From a virus, in IMG/VR virus record IMGVR_UViG_3300033145_000496, positions 1-35,148 of that record: a DNA stretch of 35,148 nucleotides; one strand, 5' to 3'. The translations under genes and the position numbers were made by a program. The notes under the pieces were generated by a model. That model had not been told where the DNA came from. It searched no databases and saw only the letters and a list, made by a program, of their open reading frames with translations. The first letter of the stretch is position 1, and every line of letters begins with the position of its first letter. Positions 1 to 5,867 of the stretch are shown one piece after another.

Positions 1-114
1 TGTATTTATAACTTTTGCCCCAGCAGCAGCTACTATTCTATGAGGCTTAATTGTCTTTTTTAGATGGACCAGAAAGCATTCATCTATAACCATATCATTA
101 TCAAGGAAAACAAC
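1..114. repeat. Terminal direct repeat, left copy
   Basis: Bases 1-114 are identical to 35035-35148. The repeat lies wholly inside the coding sequence of a glycosyltransferase, and joining the copies restores one uninterrupted reading frame. This is what an assembled circular or circularly permuted phage genome looks like; it is less like a biological terminal repeat, which would usually sit outside genes. Confidence 0.95.
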
Positions 115-357
115 ATATTTAGAAGAACAACAAGAAAGAGCCTTGCGCCTAGCTTGCCCCACTCCGATATTTTTGTCAAGGCAGACCAAAAGAAATTTAT
201 GAGTCTCTTGCAACTGTAGCAAAGCCTCTCTTGTGCTAACCCCGGAGCCATTGTCTATAACGATAAGGCGAAAAGAAACGCCTTTGCTTTTGTAAAGAGA
301 CTTTATGCAAGCCTCAGTTTTAAGATACCTTTTAAAAGATAAAACTACTACGTCCAT
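1..357 (-). CDS. Family 2 glycosyltransferase, N-terminal part (gene split by the circle junction)
   Basis: This is the first 119 codons of a GT-A fold glycosyltransferase that continues in frame at 34660-35034 once the 114-bp end repeat is merged; the joined protein is 243 aa. It probably transfers a sugar from a nucleotide-sugar donor; the acceptor is unknown. The start MDVVVLSFKR is a GT2-type first beta strand, followed by the VIDNGS segment near residues 33-38 and the metal-binding DND motif at residues 86-88 (FLDNDM). The ATG at 357 overlaps the end of the upstream radical SAM gene by 10 nt, which suggests coupled translation. The fragment has no stop inside 1-357 because the contig ends. 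The family call is firm; the substrate cannot be told. Confidence 0.88.
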   Translation of the reverse strand, partial: MDVVVLSFKRYLKTEACIKSLYKSKGVSFRLIVIDNGSGVSTREALLQLQETHKFLLVCLDKNIGVGQARRKALSCCSSKYVVFLDNDMVIDECFLVHLKKTIKPHRIVAAAGAKVINT

Positions 358-1028
358 TTGATTTCCGGGTCAATCTTAAAATTAACCATTTGATTATGTT
401 TCCTGACCCTTCGTCTAAATTCTGTTATCTCTGCTCTATTCCAATGAATCGGGTCAATGTCTGGACTTAATTGGTTATCGAAATAACAATCAGCCATTTG
501 GAAGTTCCATATTTTACATAAATCCATTTTCCTTAAATTTTCTTTATATGGTGTTTCCCAATTACAGACCACAAAGATCATAATATCTTTAGGGGCATAT
601 CCAGCATTCAACAATAATTGAGTTTTATTCTTAATCTCTTTCTGTAATTCAAAACCAAAATCCCAAGCTACTCTAACGTTCTTAAACCTTGATTGTTTTA
701 ATGCAGTCGCTAGCTCTTGAGTTAAAAACCTGTAATCAACCCCACAAAGCAACTCATAATAAATAACTTTATTATCAACTTTTCTTCTGCCTAGTTCTTT
801 TATGATTTCTAATGCCTCTGGGTGACAAAGCAAATTCATGTCCATTATTTTGACCCTGTTCCTAACTAGCTCGGGTATCTCAAACACTTTTAACTCTGGG
901 TTTTCTAACCATTCCCGGCAGAAAGGACACCCGTTAGGACACCCCTCACTAAGCCGAACCCATTGCTCCTCATTATTGAATTTATTATATTCACCCTTCG
1001 AGTAAGGCTTAATTCTGACTTCGCTCAT
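348..1028 (-). CDS. Small radical SAM domain protein
   Basis: A 226-aa protein with a canonical radical SAM [4Fe-4S] motif, C30-x3-C34-x2-C37 in EGCPNGCPFC, near the N-terminus. Members of this superfamily cleave S-adenosylmethionine to start radical chemistry. The protein is shorter than a usual full radical SAM barrel (about 250-350 aa) and has no recognisable SPASM or B12-binding domain. The ATG at 1028 has a good AAGGAG Shine-Dalgarno site. The next gene (glycosyltransferase, start at 357) overlaps its end by 10 nt, and a B12-type radical SAM gene lies about 0.35 kb upstream, so the two enzymes and the sugar transferases look like one cassette. The reaction and substrate are unknown. Confidence 0.82.
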   Translation of the reverse strand: MSEVRIKPYSKGEYNKFNNEEQWVRLSEGCPNGCPFCREWLENPELKVFEIPELVRNRVKIMDMNLLCHPEALEIIKELGRRKVDNKVIYYELLCGVDYRFLTQELATALKQSRFKNVRVAWDFGFELQKEIKNKTQLLLNAGYAPKDIMIFVVCNWETPYKENLRKMDLCKIWNFQMADCYFDNQLSPDIDPIHWNRAEITEFRRRVRKHNQMVNFKIDPEIKWT

Positions 1029-1036
1029 TTAGCTCC

Positions 1037-1147
1037 TTAGTTACCATACAAACAATCAACAAAATAATGCCACCATTTACAAAATAAGACAAAGAGGGCT
1101 ATAAAGACAATAATTTCTAATATTAATTTGATAGCCCTCTTAAACAT
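1037..1147 (-). CDS. 36-aa single-pass membrane peptide
   Basis: A short open frame, starting MFKRAIKLIL, fills what would otherwise be a gap. Two early basic residues are followed by a continuous hydrophobic run of about 15 residues and then a Trp/His/Cys-rich tail. Its ATG overlaps the stop of the upstream 75-aa gene (TAATG), and its stop sits just before the ribosome binding site of the radical SAM gene. The frame contains a perfect 11-bp inverted repeat (1092-1102 with 1131-1141). No homology is recognised; the tight overlap and membrane-like composition are the only support. Confidence 0.5.
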   Translation of the reverse strand: MFKRAIKLILEIIVFIALFVLFCKWWHYFVDCLYGN

Positions 1148-1374
1148 TAGCTAACTGGCCCCGACCCTGAAGGAGCTGCTTTAGCTGCTTTATGGGCTGC
1201 TACCAACTCTAGCATTTCTTTCCCCAAGTCAGCCAATTTCTTCTGCCACACATCAGCTAAACTAATAGGCATTTCACCTACATCAAGATCAGTTTTGCTG
1301 ATTGTTTTCCCCGTAATCCTCAAACTCAACTCAAACCGTACCATAGTCTTTTTTTCCTCTGGCATCTTATTCAC
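1147..1374 (-). CDS. Small charged protein between two radical SAM genes
   Basis: An unrecognised 75-aa protein. The frame opens with a GTG overlapping the stop of the radical SAM gene (GTGA); an internal ATG at 1365 (MPEEKK) also lies downstream of a run of G residues that could serve as ribosome binding site, so the true protein may be 72 aa. It has a mixed-charge N-terminal half, a helical middle rich in Lys/Leu/Ala, and an Ala-Pro-Ser-Gly tail ending SGSGPVS. Lying between two radical SAM enzymes, it could be a peptide substrate or partner, but no precursor-type core is recognised. Confidence 0.65.
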   Translation of the reverse strand: MNKMPEEKKTMVRFELSLRITGKTISKTDLDVGEMPISLADVWQKKLADLGKEMLELVAAHKAAKAAPSGSGPVS

Positions 1375-2492
1375 CCCCCTTTTTTTAATCGATCTGTTAA
1401 AACTTTCTCAACATAGCTATCAAAACTTTCCCGGTATTTATTCATCCACGCCACATTAAGCTCTACTTTTTCTATAAAATCAAGCGTAGCGGTTTTGTCT
1501 TTCTCTGTTTCTTGCGGATGGCCAAAAATAAAACTCCCAGCAACTTTAATCCCGCATCGATATGCCTCTTTCGCTATCTCAAGCCCTTGCTCAACCGTAG
1601 TTCCTTTATTGTAAACCTCAAGCATCTTTTGAGAGCCGCTTTCAAAACCGATATAAAAGACCTCGCATCCGGCCTGTTTCATTAAAGCCATCAAGTATTT
1701 ATCTATTGCATTAACCCGGGTTTCACATGCCCATTTAAAACGTAAGCCTCTTTTTAAAATTAATACGCAAATTTCTCTGACCCTCTCTTTATTGCAAGTA
1801 AAATTATCTTCCCGAAAATATATACCCTTAACACCAAATGTTTTCATAAGATATTCAATATCATCGACAACTCTTTCCGCTGAAAAGCAAGTATATTCCC
1901 GGCCCCAAACTTTTTTCGTATCACAAAAAGAACAACCAAAAGGACAGCCCCGGCTTGAACTATAATTATAGACAGGCTCATCTTCAAACCACTTGGTCCG
2001 GGTTAAATAAGGCATAGTAGAAAACAATTCATAATCTGGCCGAGGCAGCATATCTAAATCTTCTATCCGAGGATAACGAATAATCCCCTTTGGAGCAACG
2101 CCCAAAACCACATCCCTGATAACCTCTTCCCCTTCTCCCTGCACAATATAATCCACGCCCTTTAAGGTCCCCGGATAAACTGAAGCATGCGGACCGCCCA
2201 CGCAAATCCGTGGATTCTTAAACCCGGGTTGACGATAATAGTCTATAATCCTGAGAGTATCTTCAAAGCAAGGTGTATTTGAATAAATACAAACCAAATC
2301 ATAATCTTCAGCCAGAAAAAATCGATCTTTATAATACAAATAGCGATCGTAGAAATCAACCTCATGCCCCATGCTCTTAATGATAGAAAGTAAAAACCCC
2401 ACGCCTAAAGGAAATAACTTCTCTGTAAAATTTAAGCCGATATGTTCTTTAGGCGGAGCAGACGTATAAAAAGCTATTTTCTGTGGATTCAT
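1371..2492 (-). CDS. B12-binding-type radical SAM protein
   Basis: A 373-aa protein with the layout of cobalamin-dependent radical SAM enzymes. An N-terminal Rossmann-like region (about residues 5-130) carries the signatures VGGPHASVYP (98-107) and GEGEE (119-123). A radical SAM barrel follows with C183-x3-C187-x2-C190 in RGCPFGCSFC, then REDNF (228-231) and ESGS segments typical of the SAM-binding barrel. Families of this type methylate or rearrange unactivated carbons in cofactors, lipids, sugars or peptides. It is shorter at the C-terminus than most relatives (about 450-550 aa) and stops soon after the barrel. It overlaps the lipoprotein gene upstream by 4 nt and the 75-aa gene downstream by 4 nt. 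Such an enzyme is unusual in a 35-kb phage. Confidence 0.9.
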   Translation of the reverse strand: MNPQKIAFYTSAPPKEHIGLNFTEKLFPLGVGFLLSIIKSMGHEVDFYDRYLYYKDRFFLAEDYDLVCIYSNTPCFEDTLRIIDYYRQPGFKNPRICVGGPHASVYPGTLKGVDYIVQGEGEEVIRDVVLGVAPKGIIRYPRIEDLDMLPRPDYELFSTMPYLTRTKWFEDEPVYNYSSSRGCPFGCSFCDTKKVWGREYTCFSAERVVDDIEYLMKTFGVKGIYFREDNFTCNKERVREICVLILKRGLRFKWACETRVNAIDKYLMALMKQAGCEVFYIGFESGSQKMLEVYNKGTTVEQGLEIAKEAYRCGIKVAGSFIFGHPQETEKDKTATLDFIEKVELNVAWMNKYRESFDSYVEKVLTDRLKKGG

Positions 2493-2764
2493 TTAATCCT
2501 TTTTAGCAAGGCAGCTTTTTGAGCTACTTGTTTATTGATAATTTTTATCCCGGCATCTAGCCGTCCCTGTTTGATTAGCAAATCATAAATTTCTGCTTTT
2601 AGTTTTATTCTTTCAGCAGATTCTTTCTTTACTAATACAGGATTATTAACCACAACTTTCTGCTTCGCTTTAATTTGCCTTAATTGAGCTTTCTCTGCTT
2701 CCGTACAAGCCGCCGCACCCAAGAGTAAAATTCCCACCAAAAAGATTTTAAAACCTTTAACCAT
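2489..2764 (-). CDS. Small exported lipoprotein
   Basis: A 91-aa protein with an N-terminal Lys, a hydrophobic run (residues 5-16) and a lipobox-like LGAAAC with Cys20, so it is probably lipid-anchored in the envelope after signal peptidase II cleavage. The mature part is about 70 aa, Lys/Gln/Ala-rich, helical and likely to form a coiled coil. Small phage lipoproteins serve as outer spanins or superinfection-exclusion factors; neither role is shown here, and the endolysin is 3.3 kb away. It overlaps the radical SAM gene by 4 nt (ATGA). The GGGGGGAGCAA run before the ATG is its ribosome binding site and lies inside the preceding small gene. Confidence 0.7.
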   Translation of the reverse strand: MVKGFKIFLVGILLLGAAACTEAEKAQLRQIKAKQKVVVNNPVLVKKESAERIKLKAEIYDLLIKQGRLDAGIKIINKQVAQKAALLKRIK

Positions 2765-2853
2765 TTGCTCCCCCCTTTTTTGAATATCCGATCATAATTT
2801 TTTCCATACGTTTTTCCATCCACGGGCCGGTAGCGATCACCCTTACCGCTCAT
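2680..2853 (-). CDS. Short conserved phage protein of the MSGKGD type
   Basis: A 57-codon frame starting MSGKGDRYRPVDGK and continuing NYDRIF. From memory, short phage proteins with an MSGKGD...RP...Y(D/E)xI(F/W) pattern of about 40 residues recur widely without known function. The ATG directly follows the stop of the upstream gene (TAAATG). The recognisable part ends near residue 28; after that the frame runs on, Lys/Trp/Arg-rich, for about 29 residues inside the start of the lipoprotein gene, which suggests the original stop was lost. The N-terminal pattern makes this a real gene; the tail may be incidental. Confidence 0.72.
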   Translation of the reverse strand: MSGKGDRYRPVDGKTYGKNYDRIFKKGGSKWLKVLKSFWWEFYSWVRRLVRKQRKLN

Positions 2854-3108
2854 TTAACGGCCGCCGTTAGTTGCGCTATTGGCCATACCATCCAATGACC
2901 ACGGCCGCCCGCTTACAGGTCGCCTATAGCTAAACTCTTCAATGAACTTTCCCTCAGTAAAAACGGCATAGCCTTTTTCTCTTTTCTTGATAACGCAATC
3001 CCTTTTTGGGTCGTCCCTAAACATTTTAATAGCAAATTCAAGACACTCCTTTCTTTTAAACCATTCTGTTAATTGATAATCAAAACCTGAATGACATCGT
3101 GAAATCAT
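2854..3108 (-). CDS. Hypothetical 84-aa protein
   Basis: Not recognised. A small basic protein (starts MISRCHSGFDYQ) with an amphipathic helical middle (EWFKRKECLEFAIKMF) and a short beta-like segment (KGYAVFTEGKFIEEF). The ATG has a strong AAGGGG site 5 nt upstream, and that site is part of a leader element also found before two other genes. It is followed without a gap by the MSGKGD-type gene. It belongs to the replication/recombination operon. Confidence 0.6.
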   Translation of the reverse strand: MISRCHSGFDYQLTEWFKRKECLEFAIKMFRDDPKRDCVIKKREKGYAVFTEGKFIEEFSYRRPVSGRPWSLDGMANSATNGGR

Positions 3109-3113
3109 GTTGT

Positions 3114-3153
3114 CCCCTTTGTTTTATGAGAGGGGCAGAGATTTGAACTCTGC
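3114..3153 (-). repeat. Repeated leader element, copy 1
   Basis: Plus-strand consensus of three copies: CYCCTTT, then 8-12 nt, then GGGGCAGRG leading into a hairpin. Here the hairpin is 3136-3140 with 3148-3152 (5 bp, 7-nt loop), and the CCCC beyond it could pair with the AAGGGG ribosome binding site of the gene starting at 3108. Other copies are at 4893-4934 and 26479-26519. Confidence 0.5.
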
Positions 3154-3265
3154 AAGCCACGGCAGGGAGTTGTCCCCGTAAGGATTCTCAAGATATGACC
3201 ACTTCGGCACAAAGCCCGGGCTTTGAGTGTAATCCAAATGCTTTTCCTATTAAGCAACCCTCTCA
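3127..3265 (-). ncRNA. tRNA-like structured RNA between HNH and the 84-aa gene
   Basis: On the minus strand a perfect 8-bp closing stem (3258-3265 with 3127-3134) encloses two tRNA-like arms at the 5' side: a 4-bp D-arm-like hairpin with GG in its loop, and a 5-bp arm whose 7-nt loop ATTACAC would read anticodon UAC. At the 3' side is a 5-bp hairpin with T-loop-like TTCAAAT. Between them lie about 68 nt, far more than a normal variable arm, containing a 16-nt palindrome (CAAAGCCCGGGCTTTG) and a GG/CC hairpin. One extra C sits between T-arm and closing stem. It may be a degenerate or intron-bearing tRNA, or an unrelated structured leader: the 3' hairpin is also part of the repeated leader element. 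The HNH stop overlaps its first bases. Confidence 0.35.
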
Positions 3266-3658
3266 TCGCCTACCCTCAACTAAAATTCGTAACTCTTCTT
3301 TTAATATTAATTTTACCGTCAACCTATCTTGCACTTTCATCACCCTTCTTGCCAACATAAGCCTTTCCCACTCTTCTTCGCCCATGCGTTCTCGCACCCA
3401 GTTTTTAAAAGCTTTTATATTTTGATGGGCCTCTTCTTTGTGGCATCCATGATATTGACCTCGCTGACAAAGAGTAATCCCATTGGCTAATAAAAATCTA
3501 ATATTCGGGTAAGCCCCTTTTCCCCAAATATGATGGGCAACCAAAACAACACCCGGCTGTTTTGCAACCCTGCACAATTGACATTGATGGTTGTCCCTTT
3601 CTCGGACGACTTCACTCCACTTTCCTAATAAAGTTTTATATGATGGTATTAATATCAT
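3263..3658 (-). CDS. HNH endonuclease
   Basis: A 131-aa HNH nuclease: zinc-type CQLC (C26, C29), the first catalytic His in AHHI (42-43), the central Asn (N59) in LANGITLC, and the last His region QYHGCHKEEAH (70-77). It cuts DNA with a beta-beta-alpha metal fold. Free-standing phage HNH proteins act in packaging, recombination or homing; this one sits in the recombination operon directly after a NinB-like gene, not beside the terminase. The ATG overlaps the upstream stop by 4 nt. The stop overlaps the tRNA-like RNA, which would fit a homing nuclease next to a tRNA, but no intron boundaries are proven. Confidence 0.85.
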   Translation of the reverse strand: MILIPSYKTLLGKWSEVVRERDNHQCQLCRVAKQPGVVLVAHHIWGKGAYPNIRFLLANGITLCQRGQYHGCHKEEAHQNIKAFKNWVRERMGEEEWERLMLARRVMKVQDRLTVKLILKEELRILVEGRR

Positions 3659-4089
3659 GGTTTTGCATCCGGGGTATTTAAGCCTAAAAAGCTACCCGCC
3701 CACATTCGGACATTATCAATATATTTTGAAAATTCCCTTGTGTCCATCTGAAACTTAGCCGTGCTAGGTGTATTGTAGAGCCTCTCAACTTGACCGTCTT
3801 TGCCTAAAACTTCCCGGCCCTTTCTAAGCATTAAATCTGCAATTTCTTTATGCGTTTGCTCATATAAATAAGCCGGGCAATCTTCACCGTTCATAAACTC
3901 GCAGATCATTTTTATAATTACACCCCGGTAATATCGCATCATTTGAATAGTTTCAAAATTGACTTTCTGTTCTTTCCAAATTTCAATATTGTAATAGCCA
4001 TCTGCAAGGCCCCGGAGATAATCTTCATAAACTGAAGAATACCGGGGAACACCCTTATCCATACAAATTTTAAATCTGCTATGACTCAT
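3655..4089 (-). CDS. NinB-like recombination-associated protein
   Basis: A 144-aa protein whose C-terminal third (STAKFQMDTREFSKYID, then RMWAGSFLGLNTPD) resembles the closing region of NinB-type phage recombination proteins: Ser-Thr, then a helix, then W-A and a Pro-containing end. The middle region (MMRYYRGVIIKMICEFM) fits the Arg-rich helix of that family. If right, it binds single-stranded DNA and helps annealing-type recombination with the ERF protein nearby. It overlaps the exonuclease gene upstream and the HNH gene downstream by 4 nt each. The family call rests on pattern only. Confidence 0.5.
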   Translation of the reverse strand: MSHSRFKICMDKGVPRYSSVYEDYLRGLADGYYNIEIWKEQKVNFETIQMMRYYRGVIIKMICEFMNGEDCPAYLYEQTHKEIADLMLRKGREVLGKDGQVERLYNTPSTAKFQMDTREFSKYIDNVRMWAGSFLGLNTPDAKP

Positions 4090-4649
4090 TTTTTAACCAT
4101 ATCAAGATATTTATAGAATATCTCCCTTGTAATCCGAATATCCTCTAAGGCATCATGGGCCTTAAACTCAAGCTTAAAAAACTCTGCAATTGTTGACAAC
4201 TTTAAATTCTCAACCTTCACCTTCCCGGCAATCTTAAACAGGGCTGTTATGGAAATAATATCGATAAGGTGATAATTGATATATGAATATAAATATCTAT
4301 CTCCATTATCCTTAAAGAACGCCGTCAAAAAATCATAATCAAACTTCACATTCTGACCAACAAGATAGAACTTATCCATGCGGTTGAATCTGTCTATATG
4401 AGCATCGAGCCTTTTCTTTAGCTGTCCATAGGCAATAGAAGGGTCTGGCAAATCCGCCAACCCCTCTCTGGTCTGGCCGTTAACTTCTAAAGCCTCATCG
4501 GTTATTTCCTTTCCCGGAAAAGGCCGACATTTTATATCAAAGGTTTCTGCTACGTTGCCATCAATTTCTATAATCCCCGAAATCTGTATCAACCCGCTTT
4601 TGTCCGGGTCTTTTCCTGTGGTTTCCGTATCAAGATAAAGTAGTTTCAT
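4086..4649 (-). CDS. DnaQ-like 3'-5' exonuclease (DEDDh)
   Basis: A 187-aa single-domain exonuclease. Motif Exo I is LYLDTETTG with D7 and E9, Exo II is GQNVKFDYDFL with D104, and Exo III is AHDALED with H165 and D170, giving the full DEDDh set. Such enzymes remove nucleotides from 3' ends during proofreading, repair or recombination. No polymerase is encoded, so it may act with the host replisome or with the ERF annealing protein. It overlaps both neighbours by 4 nt (ATGA), so it is translated as part of the operon. Confidence 0.93.
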   Translation of the reverse strand: MKLLYLDTETTGKDPDKSGLIQISGIIEIDGNVAETFDIKCRPFPGKEITDEALEVNGQTREGLADLPDPSIAYGQLKKRLDAHIDRFNRMDKFYLVGQNVKFDYDFLTAFFKDNGDRYLYSYINYHLIDIISITALFKIAGKVKVENLKLSTIAEFFKLEFKAHDALEDIRITREIFYKYLDMVKK

Positions 4650-4888
4650 TGTTCCCCATCCCCTTTTTCAATTGGTTGCTCGTGATAGATATACCAAGAA
4701 TGCCTAACGCCCTGAACAAATTCTGTATAGTTTTCTATATGTAACCCCTTCCCCCTTAGCTCTGAAATCCTAGCCCTGTAAGCCGCTATTCTTGGTTGTA
4801 AGTCTAAGATTTCGTAAAGATTTATTTTCTGATTAGGCCTTGCCTCAAATAGATTCCTTATCCTTTGTTTTTGTGCTGCTTTATTCAT
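4646..4888 (-). CDS. Winged-helix DNA-binding protein
   Basis: An 80-aa protein fitting the small phage helix-turn-helix family with the pattern KQRIRNLFEARPNQKINLYEI...RISELRGKGLHIE followed by a beta wing ending SWYIY. Helices about residues 8-16, 22-28 and 33-45 would form the DNA-binding part, the last being the recognition helix. It is probably a regulator or accessory replication factor. The AAAGGAG site 4 nt before the ATG lies in a copy of the repeated leader element. Confidence 0.7.
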   Translation of the reverse strand: MNKAAQKQRIRNLFEARPNQKINLYEILDLQPRIAAYRARISELRGKGLHIENYTEFVQGVRHSWYIYHEQPIEKGDGEQ

Positions 4889-5016
4889 AATACTCCTTTA
4901 AAACAAGAAGGGGCAGGGACAAACTTTTTGGTCCTTCCGACTCCGATATTTTTTATATAGATTTCCTGCCTAATTGTAGAGAACAACCCTTGCCCCTTTT
5001 GTTTCTTATTCATCAT
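4885..5016 (-). CDS. 43-aa basic leader-like ORF
   Basis: An open frame that fills the gap between the ERF gene and the HTH gene. Its ATGATG start overlaps the ERF stop, and its stop forms ATGA with the HTH start, so both ends are coupled. The peptide (start MMNKKQKGQGLF) is very basic with a single acidic residue and is not recognised. The same DNA contains an 8-bp inverted repeat (AAGGGGCA/TGCCCCTT, about 4908-4915 with 4991-4998) and a leader-element hairpin. The ORF may therefore serve to bring ribosomes to the HTH gene, or be incidental to a structured RNA. Confidence 0.45.
   Translation of the reverse strand: MMNKKQKGQGLFSTIRQEIYIKNIGVGRTKKFVPAPSCFKGVL
4893..4934 (-). repeat. Repeated leader element, copy 2
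   Basis: Same plan as the copies at 3114 and 26479: CTCCTTT (the ribosome binding site of the HTH gene on the minus strand), a spacer, GGGGCAGGG, then a hairpin GGAC(4917-4920)/GTCC(4931-4934). The GGGGC part also pairs with a segment about 80 nt away, closing a larger fold. Confidence 0.45.
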
Positions 5017-5867
5017 TTTTTATTTTGTTTATTGTTCCATTTAGCCCAAAGATTCATAACCTTATCATAAGTCTTACTTAACCAAGCATTTTTAAGTTCA
5101 TCAATGTTGGTTTTATATTTCACTTTTCCATCGCTGCCAGCAAAAGAAGTTACTTCTTTAAGTGTTATCTTTAAATCTTTAAGGCAAGCAACTATTTCTT
5201 CCCGCATTATTTTATCTGTTATTGTTTTATTTGAAGAGTCAGCGCTTGCTTTAGAAGCTGCTGGTTGTGCCTGACCACTTGGCTTCGCTGGTTGAGCAGC
5301 CGCAGGCTTTTTCTCAGTATTGTCCTGACTATCCGGGTCTTTAACATCATCGATGCAAAACAATCCATTGAGAGCATACTTTCGAGCATAGCTTGAAGTT
5401 GCCCCGGTAATCTGGGCCTCATCCATGCCTTTTTTAAGTAAAGATTCCCGAGCATAAGCCTCGACATGAACTTGCTCTCCGCTCTCAGTCTTTAATATCG
5501 CCGTTGCCTTGACATAATACCGATCTCCGATCAGTAAAATGTTATCAGTTATAGTTAGCACTAATTTTTGCTCTTTCAACTGACCCTTCACCGCATTAAG
5601 AATATCCTCACAAGATCGATAATGGTAATTCCCAAATGAGTTAAACTGCCCCTTCGGGGCTTTAAGATCAGTCTGAATTATATTTAGTTTTTCAAATAGA
5701 TTCATGGGTTTTTGCTCCTTAATTTCTATACCTTTTTTTTTCTTATCTTTTTTTGCAGTACAGTCTTTTAACATCCCGCAACAAATAACTTTTCTCCTTT
5801 TTCTCCCGGGCTTGTTGCACCATTCGTTTCTTCCGTCCTCTCTCCAACATTTACAAAGCCCTACCAT
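5013..5867 (-). CDS. erf: ERF-family single-strand annealing protein with Cys-rich N-terminal extension
   Basis: The ERF core starts at residue 55 (MNLFEKLNIIQTDLKAPKG) and runs to about residue 185, including the family's typical GNYHYRSCEDIL, GATSSYARKYALNGLF and acidic DDVKDPD segments. ERF proteins anneal complementary single strands in phage recombination. A flexible Ala/Pro/Gln linker and a C-terminal helical domain follow. Two starts are credible: ATG at 5867 overlapping the previous stop, or ATG at 5705 with AAGGAG 9 nt upstream (230 aa, the usual family length). The extra 54 residues contain six Cys (CKC, WC, ICC, DC) and many Lys/Arg and look like a small zinc-binding protein that has become fused in frame. 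Both products may be made. Confidence 0.88.
   Translation of the reverse strand: MVGLCKCWREDGRNEWCNKPGRKRRKVICCGMLKDCTAKKDKKKKGIEIKEQKPMNLFEKLNIIQTDLKAPKGQFNSFGNYHYRSCEDILNAVKGQLKEQKLVLTITDNILLIGDRYYVKATAILKTESGEQVHVEAYARESLLKKGMDEAQITGATSSYARKYALNGLFCIDDVKDPDSQDNTEKKPAAAQPAKPSGQAQPAASKASADSSNKTITDKIMREEIVACLKDLKITLKEVTSFAGSDGKVKYKTNIDELKNAWLSKTYDKVMNLWAKWNNKQNKK

Noticed and set aside
1-114. Biological terminal repeat (T7-like ends)
   Set aside because: The repeat is inside a coding sequence that becomes whole when circularised, which fits an assembly overlap of a circular map better.
1089-1143. Inverted repeat read as a transcription terminator
   Set aside because: It lies inside a coupled 36-aa ORF, has a 28-nt loop, and no U run follows on the coding strand.
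3105-3266. 53-codon open frame (start MRGLLNRKSIW) that forms ATGA with both the HNH stop and the next start
   Set aside because: It has no acidic residue and an Arg/Ser/Thr/Cys-rich make-up; its DNA fits a folded tRNA-like RNA better. Kept as RNA, not as a gene.
4908-4998. Second tRNA in the gap before the HTH gene
   Set aside because: It has an 8-bp closing stem, but the 3' hairpin lacks a TTC-R-A type loop and no anticodon arm can be formed.
5219-5467. 82-codon minus-strand frame inside the ERF gene
   Set aside because: It is an overlapping frame of the ERF coding sequence with no start signal and no recognisable product.
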